Source: Acholeplasmataceae bacterium
GTDB lineage: Bacteria > Bacillota_I > Bacilli_A > ML615J-28 > CAG-698
Assembly (NCBI GenBank): GCA_012839485.1
Contig: DUNF01000062.1
Location: 1 to 17,044 of the forward strand
Length of the DNA stretch: 17,044 nt
Direction of reading: 5' to 3'
Shown here piece after piece: positions 6,760-13,701 of this stretch (positions are counted from its first letter, which is position 1; each line of letters starts with the position of its first letter). The position numbers were made by a program, and so were the translations under genes. Under the pieces are notes generated by a model, which saw nothing but the letters and a program-made list of their open reading frames with translations, was not told the origin of the DNA and did no database searches.

Positions 6760-7322
6760 AATTAATAGTTGGTCTAGGGAATCCTGGCAAACAATACGAA
6801 AAGACAAGACATAATATCGGCTTTATGTTTTTAGATGAAATCGCAAAGGAACACAATCTTACTTTTAAACTTCAAACAAAGTTTAAAGGAGCAACTGCCC
6901 TATTAAGATTAGATCAAGATTATATATTATTAAAGCCACTAACATTTATGAACTTATCGGGAGAAGCAGTTAAATTAGTAATGAATTATTACGATATTGC
7001 TTTAGAAGATATCTTAATCATCCACGATGAGCTTGCTTTACCAACAGGAAAGTTAAAGATTAAACCTAAAGGCAGTAGTGGTGGTCATAATGGTGTTCAA
7101 AACATTATTGACAATCTGGATTCTGAAGAATTTGCGAGAATAAGAATTGGTATTGATAATTTTAAAGAAGACATTATTGATTATGTTTTAGGCAAGTTTT
7201 CTCGTAAAGAAATGAAATTACTTGCACCTATTATAGAGGATGCTCCAAATATGATTTCTTATTTAGACAAACAAGGTCTAGAAAAGTTTATGAGTTACTA
7301 TAATACTAAATATAATGAATAA
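6756..7322 (+). CDS. pth: Peptidyl-tRNA hydrolase
   Basis: Pth cleaves the ester bond of peptidyl-tRNAs that drop off ribosomes, recycling tRNA; it is normally essential. The 188-residue protein has the N-terminal GLGNPGKQYEKTRHNIGF signature with Asn9 and the catalytic His19, KPLTFMNLSG, Asp91 in HDELALP, and GSSGGHNG, covering the known active-site set. The ATG overlaps the folD stop by four bases and there is no strong ribosome site of its own, so translation is probably coupled. Its end overlaps mfd by eight bases. The pth-mfd neighbourhood is a conserved one in Bacillota. Confidence 0.96.
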   Translation: MKLIVGLGNPGKQYEKTRHNIGFMFLDEIAKEHNLTFKLQTKFKGATALLRLDQDYILLKPLTFMNLSGEAVKLVMNYYDIALEDILIIHDELALPTGKLKIKPKGSSGGHNGVQNIIDNLDSEEFARIRIGIDNFKEDIIDYVLGKFSRKEMKLLAPIIEDAPNMISYLDKQGLEKFMSYYNTKYNE

Positions 7323-10300
7323 TATTTTAGAATTATTTAGAATTAATAATAGTGTTGTTGAGTATGAAGAAAGCATTAAAGATAATTCGTCAATATATTT
7401 ATATAATGTTGTGAATAATGCTAAATATTTAGCTGCATATGATGCTTATGTCTTAAAGGGAGAATCAATTATTTATATTGCTTCTAATCTCTATAAAGCC
7501 AATCAAGCATATAATGCTTTTTTGAAACTTGCTGGAGATGAAAATGTCGATTTATATTCAGTAGACGAAATTATCTCAGCTGATTTATTAGTAGTTAGTA
7601 ATGATTTGAAAATAGAACGGATTAATACTTTAAAAAATATTTTAGAGAAGAAAGCAAAAATCATAGTAACTCATGTTCAAGCAGTATTAAAACCTTTAAT
7701 TAGTCCTGAACTATTTAAAAAGCAAATTATTAACTTAAAGAAAAACAAAATTATTAATCGCGAAGAGTTAATTAAACAATTAGTGATAATAGGCTATAAC
7801 AGAACCCCCATTACTTTTCAAACGGGGGATTTTAGCGTGCGCGGGGAGGTAATAGACATCTTCCCTATTTTGCATGAAAAACCAGTTAGAGTTACTTTTT
7901 TTGATGATGAAATTGAAAGTATTAGATTTTTTGATGTGAAAGATCAACTATCATTAGAGAAAATAGAAGAAATAGATATCTATCCTATCCAAGAATTGAT
8001 TTATAATGAAGAGCAAAAGAAAGAAGTTGTTTCTAAACTTAAAAAATATAACAATCCTCATATTCAAGAATTATTAAAAGATGTAGAAAATCACAAAAAC
8101 GATGAAAGAGTAAATAAGTTAATTAATTATTTTTATGATGAGCAAGCAAGTCTTTTAGATTACCAAAACTCTTTGACTTTTTATGATGAATACAACGATT
8201 TAAAAAATGTTTATAAAAAAATCTTAGTTGATATTCAAACACAAAGAGAAAGTTTAGAATTACAAATTGAATTACTATATACTTTAGAATACGAAGCAAT
8301 TAATAAACCGAAACAAAAAGTTTATTTAGAACAATTTTCAAGGTATATCGATGTCACTTTGGATAAATTAATTGATTTTAAAACTTATTCAATAATTGAT
8401 TATCAAAATGATTTAAAAAATTTAATTTTTGAAATAAAACTCAACAAACAAAAAACATATGTTTTAACTTTTAAAACGATAGAAAGATTAAAACTATTTA
8501 AGAAGGTTATAGAAGAAGGCTTTAATTATTTAGAAATTGAAAGCTTTGAAGATATAGAAGAAAATAAAGTTCATTTGATAGTTGTAGAAAATCCTATTAG
8601 TTTCGGTTTTATTGATAAAAAACTAGAAGTTATTTCTGAAGAAGATATTTTTAAAGATTTATCAATAAAGAAGCCCAAAAAAGCTATTGCTTATCAAGGA
8701 AAAACCGTTTTTGATAAAGATGAATTAAAATTAGGGGATTATATAGTTCATTATGATTATGGATTAGCAATTTATCAGGGTATTAAAATAGTTGAATTAA
8801 ATGGTTTAAAACAAGACTATTTAACTTTAAAATTTTCTAATAGTGATCTTTTAGTTCCTGTTGAAAACATTAATTTAATTAGTAAATATGTTGGTAGTGA
8901 AGGAGTAGTTCCAAAATTAAATAAATTAGGGACTAAGTCTTGGGAAAAGAAGCGAAAAAGAATTAAAGAACAATTAGTTGATATTGCAACTGTCATTATT
9001 GAGAACGAATCGGAAAGAAGTAAAGCAGTTGGTTATAAATATTTACCAGATGATGAGTTTCAAAGGATTATTGAAAGCGACTTTCCACACGAAGAAACGT
9101 TAGATCAAATTGCAATTATTGAAAACATCAAAGCTGAAATGGAAGATGGTAAAGTTATTGACAGGTTGGTTTGTGGCGATGTGGGGTTTGGAAAAACCGA
9201 GATTGCTTTAAGAACTGCAGTTAAAACAGTTATAAATAATAAACAAGCAGCTTATCTTGCCCCAACAACCATCCTTTCTAATCAACATTACCATACGTTC
9301 AAAAATAGATTAGAGCCTTATGGAATAAGGGTTGAACTTTTAAATCGTTTAGTTCCGTTAAGAAAACAAAAAGAAGTTATTGAGGACACTAAAAAAGGTT
9401 TAGTAGACATCTTAATCGGAACACATAGGATTTTATCTGATGATGTTGGTTTTTATGATTTAGGTTTATTGATAGTAGACGAAGAACAAAGATTTGGTGT
9501 AATGCATAAAGAAAAAATTAAGACTTTGAAAAAAGATATTAATATTTTAACCTTAACAGCTACACCGATTCCAAGAACACTTCATATTGCTATTTCTGGT
9601 ATTAAAAGTTTGAGTCTACTTGAAACACCTCCAAAAAGTAGATATCCAATTCAAACATATGTTTTATCTAAAAACGATACAATTGTTAAAGAAGCAATTT
9701 ATAGAGAGTTAAATCGTGGGGGACAAATCTTTTATTTGCATAATCAGATATCTACTTTGCATAAAACAGCAATTAATTTGAAGCGTTTAGTTCCAGAGGC
9801 AAGAATTGTTATTGCTCACGGGCAAATGAACAAAGAAGAATTAGAAGATAACGTAGCTTCGTTTATTAATTTGGAATATGATATTTTACTTTGTACTACA
9901 ATTATAGAAACGGGAATTGATATTCCTAATGCTAATACATTAATTATTGAAGATGCTGACCATTTAGGATTAGCTCAAATTTATCAAATTAGAGGAAGAG
10001 TTGGCCGAAGTGATAGAATTGCCTATGCTTTCTTAATGTATGATAATAAAAAGATTTTAACTGAAACAGCATATAAGAGATTAGAAGCAATTAAAGAATT
10101 CACAACTTTAGGTAGTGGTTTTAACATTGCAATTAGAGATTTATCAATAAGAGGAGCGGGAGACCTTTTAGGTAAAGAACAATCAGGGTTTATTGATAGT
10201 GTTGGTTTAGATTTATATTTGAAATTATTAGAAGAAGCAATTGAGGATGTAAAAGGAATCAAGAAAACAGAACCTAAGAGTTATAGTATTAAAGTTTCTA

Positions 10301-10716
10301 AGTTTGTAGATGATAGTTATGTTTCTGATGATGAATTAAAGATAATGATTCATAAAGAAATAGGCAAAATAGAAAATAAAAAAGATAAAGATAAAATTAT
10401 CTCTATCTTTACGGATAGATTTGGAGAACTATCAAATGAATTGTTGTTATATATAGAAAGTATCTATTTAAATGCATTGTTATTAAAATATGATATTGAT
10501 AGAATTGTTGAAACAAAATTGTTTGCGACAGTTATTTTTACTAAAGAAAAAACAAAGCAATTAAATATGGAAAAAGTTTTTATGGTTGCTTATAACATCT
10601 CCAATGATTTCCATTTTGAATATAGACAAGATCAACTATTATTAAAGCTAAGTAAAGAGGTTCAATCTAAAGATTGGATTTATACTTTTACTAGTTTCTT
10701 TGAGAATTTGAAATAG
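7315..10716 (+). CDS. mfd: Transcription-repair coupling factor Mfd
   Basis: Mfd is a double-stranded DNA translocase that removes RNA polymerase stalled at lesions and recruits UvrA for nucleotide excision repair. Domains in order: N-terminal UvrB-like and UvrA-binding region (about 1-300, with GDFSVRGEVIDIFP near 172-185), a variable middle, the CarD-like RNA polymerase-interaction domain beginning LGDYIVHYDYG (about 473), and the translocase. The latter has Walker A GDVGFGKT (621-628), the DEEQ box (722-725), TATPIPRTLH, and motif VI RGRVGR (893-898). A TRCF domain occupies about 990-1090. At 1133 residues it is slightly shorter than typical (about 1150-1180). The ATG lies inside the pth 3' end with an eight-base overlap, so coupling is likely. 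A local G+C-rich patch occurs at 7805-7850. Confidence 0.97.
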   Translation: MNNILELFRINNSVVEYEESIKDNSSIYLYNVVNNAKYLAAYDAYVLKGESIIYIASNLYKANQAYNAFLKLAGDENVDLYSVDEIISADLLVVSNDLKIERINTLKNILEKKAKIIVTHVQAVLKPLISPELFKKQIINLKKNKIINREELIKQLVIIGYNRTPITFQTGDFSVRGEVIDIFPILHEKPVRVTFFDDEIESIRFFDVKDQLSLEKIEEIDIYPIQELIYNEEQKKEVVSKLKKYNNPHIQELLKDVENHKNDERVNKLINYFYDEQASLLDYQNSLTFYDEYNDLKNVYKKILVDIQTQRESLELQIELLYTLEYEAINKPKQKVYLEQFSRYIDVTLDKLIDFKTYSIIDYQNDLKNLIFEIKLNKQKTYVLTFKTIERLKLFKKVIEEGFNYLEIESFEDIEENKVHLIVVENPISFGFIDKKLEVISEEDIFKDLSIKKPKKAIAYQGKTVFDKDELKLGDYIVHYDYGLAIYQGIKIVELNGLKQDYLTLKFSNSDLLVPVENINLISKYVGSEGVVPKLNKLGTKSWEKKRKRIKEQLVDIATVIIENESERSKAVGYKYLPDDEFQRIIESDFPHEETLDQIAIIENIKAEMEDGKVIDRLVCGDVGFGKTEIALRTAVKTVINNKQAAYLAPTTILSNQHYHTFKNRLEPYGIRVELLNRLVPLRKQKEVIEDTKKGLVDILIGTHRILSDDVGFYDLGLLIVDEEQRFGVMHKEKIKTLKKDINILTLTATPIPRTLHIAISGIKSLSLLETPPKSRYPIQTYVLSKNDTIVKEAIYRELNRGGQIFYLHNQISTLHKTAINLKRLVPEARIVIAHGQMNKEELEDNVASFINLEYDILLCTTIIETGIDIPNANTLIIEDADHLGLAQIYQIRGRVGRSDRIAYAFLMYDNKKILTETAYKRLEAIKEFTTLGSGFNIAIRDLSIRGAGDLLGKEQSGFIDSVGLDLYLKLLEEAIEDVKGIKKTEPKSYSIKVSKFVDDSYVSDDELKIMIHKEIGKIENKKDKDKIISIFTDRFGELSNELLLYIESIYLNALLLKYDIDRIVETKLFATVIFTKEKTKQLNMEKVFMVAYNISNDFHFEYRQDQLLLKLSKEVQSKDWIYTFTSFFENLK

Positions 10717-10727
10717 TTTAAGGTTCA

Positions 10728-10733
10728 TATAAT
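10728..10733 (+). promoter_or_regulatory. Possible -10 box for the small membrane protein gene
   Basis: A perfect TATAAT sits between mfd and the gene starting at 10775. The nearest -35-like TTGAAA (10708-10713) is only 14 bases upstream, short for sigma-A, and there is no TG extension. Random TATAAT is frequent in DNA this AT-rich, so this is weak. Confidence 0.3.
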
Positions 10734-10774
10734 AAATGTATTGTAATATATGATAACAAAGGAGAAAAAAACAT

Positions 10775-11185
10775 ATGCGGAAGTCTAAGCTAATAAGATT
10801 TTTACAAATCATAGGTTTTATTGGACTGGTAGCTGCAGTTCTAGCAACAGTAATGCCAGCAATTAGTGCGATTATAATAGCTTTAAAAATTATAGTATTA
10901 TTTATTGTTCTTGTGCTTACTTTGGGATTACTTTTGTTTAATGCTGAATATCGAGCATTATGGGAAGATATAGACTATATACCTTTAGGTTTGTTTCAGA
11001 AAATGGGTAATATTTTATATGCGGTAGCAATTGTTTTTGGAATCCTTACTTTAGTAATAGTTATTATAAAAAGAAAACAATTATTAAAGTTTAAGAAATA
11101 TTTAACTACTTCCTTAATGATTTCAGGAGTTTCGGTTTTAGGAATTATAGTTCACTATTTACTTTATACTTATGTTTATAAATAA
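10775..11185 (+). CDS. Small integral membrane protein of unknown function, four helices
   Basis: I do not recognise this 136-residue protein. Hydrophobic stretches at about 8-30, 32-55, 78-98 and 111-133 predict four membrane helices. Positive charge is concentrated at the N-terminus (RKSK) and in the loop between helices three and four (KRKQLLKFKK), while the loop between helices two and three is acidic (EDIDYIP); by the positive-inside rule N- and C-termini face the cytoplasm. No Cys, His or other evident catalytic residues cluster. AAAGGAG (10758-10764) precedes the ATG. It sits alone between mfd and the degV promoter with no terminator visible after it. The base composition resembles its neighbours. 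Confidence 0.75.
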   Translation: MRKSKLIRFLQIIGFIGLVAAVLATVMPAISAIIIALKIIVLFIVLVLTLGLLLFNAEYRALWEDIDYIPLGLFQKMGNILYAVAIVFGILTLVIVIIKRKQLLKFKKYLTTSLMISGVSVLGIIVHYLLYTYVYK

Positions 11186-11218
11186 TAGTATAGTGATTGT
11201 AAAATAAATTGAGCGAAG

Positions 11219-11247
11219 TTGAAAAAACAGTTAAATAATGATATAAT
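11219..11247 (+). promoter_or_regulatory. degV-fba promoter
   Basis: TTGAAA (11219-11224) and TATAAT (11242-11247) are 17 bases apart, with TG at 11239-11240 making an extended -10. A start near 11254 would give a leader of about 29 bases before the ATG at 11283. This is one of the best promoters in the window, fitting high expression of a glycolytic gene. Confidence 0.8.
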
Positions 11248-11282
11248 ATTCGAAGTGGAAGTAAAAAGCAAAAGGAGGAATA

Positions 11283-12161
11283 ATGAGTAAAATTGCAATT
11301 ATTACTGATGTAAACGCAGGTTTAGATTACATCGGTTATGATCCACAAATCCCAACATTACGTTCAGTAATTAATTTTGGGGAAGAACATTTAGTTGATG
11401 GTATTGAAATTAGAGCTGACGAATTTTATGAGAGGCTAAAGAAAGTAAAAAGTAAAGAAGACATTCCATCAACATCAGCACCTACTTTAGGTGATATGAT
11501 GATCATGATTGAAGATCACATTAAACAAGGGTATACAGATATAATTTTATTTGCGATATCTTATAAACTAAGTTCTATTGGTCAAACATTTATGACTCTT
11601 AAAGAAGAGTATGCAGACAGGATTAATTTGTATTCTGTAAACACTAAAACAGCTACGTATTTACAAGGCTACTTTGCTTTAAGAGCTAAAGAAATGGTTA
11701 AAGAAGGAAAAAGCGTTGAAGAAATTTTAGAATATAGTGAATATTTAATTAATCATTCGCATGCTTATTTTGTAGTTGATAGTTTAGATTATCTTGTAAA
11801 GAATGGTAGATTAGGTCGTTTTAGTGGTACTTTAGGAAGTTGGCTAGCAATAAAGCCTGTTCTAGAATTAAACGATGAAGGTGCTATTGTAACTTTTGAA
11901 AAAGTAAGAACTTATTCTAAAGCTATTGAAAGATTAAAAGAACTAGTTATTAACGAAATAGGCGATTCACAAGATGTTGTAATTCAAGTTATCCAAAGCG
12001 GTAATATAGAAACTTGTAAACAAATTGTTAAAGAATTAAAAGAATATTATGGCAATCGTGCGGAAGTTGGGTTACAATATATTACACCAGCAGTAGGAGC
12101 GCATATTGGCCGTGACGTTGTTGGTATAGGTTATTTCATTTTAGATAAGTTCAAGAAGTAA
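11283..12161 (+). CDS. degV: DegV-family fatty-acid-binding protein
   Basis: DegV (FakB-type) proteins hold a fatty acid in a buried pocket; in Staphylococcus FakB presents exogenous fatty acids to the kinase FakA. Hallmarks in this 292-residue protein are the opening IAIITDVNAG (a variant of the usual Asp-Ser strand), PSTSAPTLGD (the T-S-x-P segment contacting the fatty-acid head), the central VDSLDYLVKNGRLGRFSGTLG with following IKPVLEL, and the late VGAHIGRDVVGIGYF. No FakA gene is in the window. The fba start lies 25 bases after the stop with no terminator between, so degV and fba probably form one transcript from the promoter at 11219-11247. An AAAGGAGG ribosome site precedes the ATG. 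Lipid specificity cannot be told. Confidence 0.9.
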   Translation: MSKIAIITDVNAGLDYIGYDPQIPTLRSVINFGEEHLVDGIEIRADEFYERLKKVKSKEDIPSTSAPTLGDMMIMIEDHIKQGYTDIILFAISYKLSSIGQTFMTLKEEYADRINLYSVNTKTATYLQGYFALRAKEMVKEGKSVEEILEYSEYLINHSHAYFVVDSLDYLVKNGRLGRFSGTLGSWLAIKPVLELNDEGAIVTFEKVRTYSKAIERLKELVINEIGDSQDVVIQVIQSGNIETCKQIVKELKEYYGNRAEVGLQYITPAVGAHIGRDVVGIGYFILDKFKK

Positions 12162-12186
12162 TTAACAAAGAGCAAAGGAGGTACAA

Positions 12187-13053
12187 ATGGCTTTAGTTAA
12201 TATGAAGAAGATGCTTAAAAAAGCAAATAAGGAAGGTTATGCTGTTGGTCAATTTAACATTAATAACCTAGAATGGGCAAAAACTATTTTATTGTTAGCT
12301 CAAGAAAAAAATTCACCTGTAATTTTGGGAGTTTCTGAAGGTGCAGCTAAATATATGGGCGGCTACAATGTTGTTATGGGAATGGTTAAAGGATTAATCA
12401 AAGATCAAAACATTACAGTAGATGTAGCAGTGCATCTAGATCATGGAACAACATTTGAAGCTTGTAAAGCAGCTATTGATGCTGGTTTTACATCTGTTAT
12501 GATTGATGCTTCAAAACATCCAATTGATGAAAACATTAGATTAAGTAAACAAGTAGTTGATTATGCTCATCCAAAAGATGTTACAGTAGAAGCTGAAGTA
12601 GGAATTGTTGGTGGCGAGGAAGATGGTATCGTAGGAAAAGTACAATACGCAAAATTAGAAGACTGTGTGCGTATTGTAAAAGAAGCTGGAGTAGACTGTT
12701 TAGCTCCTGCACTAGGTAGTGCCCATGGACCATATAAAGGAGTTCCTAAACTAGGATTTGATGAAATGGATGCTATTAATAAAGCAGCTAAAGTTCCTCT
12801 AGTATTACATGGTGGTTCTGGAATTCCAGATGATCAAATTAAAAAAGCTATTGCTAGAGGTACAGCTAAAATTAATGTAAATACTGAACTTCAACAAGAA
12901 TTTGCAAAAGACTTAAGAGCTTTACTTGCAGATCCTAAAAATGATCCAGTATATGACCCTAGAAAAATCTTAGGTCCATGTACAGCAGGAATTAAAAGAG
13001 CAATGCTTGGTAGAATGGAAGTATTTGGTTCTATCGACAAAGCAGCAAAATAA
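12187..13053 (+). CDS. fba: Class II fructose-1,6-bisphosphate aldolase
   Basis: This zinc enzyme cleaves fructose-1,6-bisphosphate to dihydroxyacetone phosphate and glyceraldehyde-3-phosphate in glycolysis. The 288-residue protein starts with ALVNMKKMLKKA and has the expected catalytic and metal residues: HLDHG with Asp85 and zinc ligand His86, EAEVG, His180 in GSAHG, His208 in LHGGSG, and the phosphate-binding KINVNTE. Tagatose-bisphosphate aldolases share much of this pattern; length and motifs favour Fba of the Bacillus type. AAAGGAGG about six bases before the ATG is a near-consensus ribosome site, as expected for an abundant enzyme. It follows degV on the same transcript and ends at a clear terminator. 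Confidence 0.95.
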   Translation: MALVNMKKMLKKANKEGYAVGQFNINNLEWAKTILLLAQEKNSPVILGVSEGAAKYMGGYNVVMGMVKGLIKDQNITVDVAVHLDHGTTFEACKAAIDAGFTSVMIDASKHPIDENIRLSKQVVDYAHPKDVTVEAEVGIVGGEEDGIVGKVQYAKLEDCVRIVKEAGVDCLAPALGSAHGPYKGVPKLGFDEMDAINKAAKVPLVLHGGSGIPDDQIKKAIARGTAKINVNTELQQEFAKDLRALLADPKNDPVYDPRKILGPCTAGIKRAMLGRMEVFGSIDKAAK

Positions 13054-13059
13054 GATAAA

Positions 13060-13090
13060 TAAAGGCTATTAAAAATAGCCTTTTATTTTT
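13060..13090 (+). terminator. Intrinsic terminator after fba
   Basis: Arms 13061-13070 and 13074-13083 pair over ten positions around a three-base AAA loop, with GGC:GCC as the GC core. The T-rich run 13081-13090 (one A) follows. It begins a few bases after the fba stop. Confidence 0.9.
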
Positions 13091-13103
13091 TGTTTTAAAT
13101 AGG

Positions 13104-13109
13104 TATAAT
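13104..13109 (+). promoter_or_regulatory. Possible -10 box for the two-helix membrane protein gene
   Basis: A perfect TATAAT follows directly on the fba terminator. No good -35 is visible (TTTTAT at 13081-13086 is poor) and the bases before the box are AGG, not TGN. If used, transcription would start near 13116, inside the ribosome site AAAGGTGA (13113-13120). Confidence 0.5.
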
Positions 13110-13125
13110 ATAAAAGGTGATTAAA

Positions 13126-13635
13126 ATGAAGAAAGAAAAAACTATTAAAATAAATAACGAAGAAGAAGTTATATATTATAAAGGAAAATACACTTATCGC
13201 GATAAATCTTATAAGATAAGAGAATGGTATTCATTATGTGCTTCTTTTCGCACTTTTAATGAAGAAGAAATAGAATTAAGATATCTACCATTCAATATAA
13301 GTCCCAGTTATTTAAAAGAAATGTATATAAAGAATGTGAGAATAGCAACATTTTATAGTGTTATTGCTCCTTTAATTTTTTTCTTTCTTGCGGGGTTATT
13401 TTTTCTTATTGTTCCCCCGATGATAACAACAGAACAAAATTCAAAAATTTATTACTATATTTTTGGTGCTTTTTTAATTTTAGGTTCTTTTATTATTTTC
13501 TTCCAATATTTATTAGGAAAGCGAAGTTGTTTTATTAAAATAAGAAGAGCAAATAGATATCATTTTATAACTAAAAAAGAGTATCAAGAAATCTTGAGAA
13601 TTTTCGATATTCACATTGAAAAGGAAAAAGAATAA
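13126..13635 (+). CDS. Membrane protein of unknown function, two helices
   Basis: I do not recognise this protein. From the ATG at 13126 it has 169 residues: a charged soluble N-terminal part (about 1-72, rich in Lys, Glu and Tyr), two membrane helices at about 74-98 and 108-130 separated by a short polar loop, then a basic cytoplasmic tail with KIRRANRYHF and a final Lys/Glu stretch. Both large parts are predicted cytoplasmic. A GTG at 13117 would add three residues, but that GTG is part of AAAGGTGA (13113-13120), an ideal ribosome site for the ATG five bases later, so ATG is preferred. It stands alone between the fba terminator and the lipoprotein promoter. Function unknown. Confidence 0.75.
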   Translation: MKKEKTIKINNEEEVIYYKGKYTYRDKSYKIREWYSLCASFRTFNEEEIELRYLPFNISPSYLKEMYIKNVRIATFYSVIAPLIFFFLAGLFFLIVPPMITTEQNSKIYYYIFGAFLILGSFIIFFQYLLGKRSCFIKIRRANRYHFITKKEYQEILRIFDIHIEKEKE

Positions 13636-13649
13636 AAAATATTTTTTTC

Positions 13650-13678
13650 TTAACAAAAAGACATTATTGTGGTATACT
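13650..13678 (+). promoter_or_regulatory. Lipoprotein gene promoter
   Basis: TTAACA (13650-13655) and TATACT (13673-13678) are separated by 17 bases, with TG at 13670-13671 giving an extended -10. The expected start near 13685 leaves about 17 bases before the ATG at 13702, which is preceded by GAGGAG (13689-13694). Confidence 0.8.
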
Positions 13679-13701
13679 AGTATGAATAGAGGAGAAAAAT
13701 T

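Noticed and set aside
10023..10262. Minus-strand 79-codon frame inside mfd
   Set aside because: Antisense to the conserved helicase motif VI region; no promoter or ribosome site; shadow frame.
10726..10752. Imperfect inverted repeat CATATA...TATATG between mfd and the membrane protein gene
   Set aside because: Only six AT-only pairs with a long loop and no T tract; expected by chance in DNA this AT-rich, so called neither terminator nor operator.
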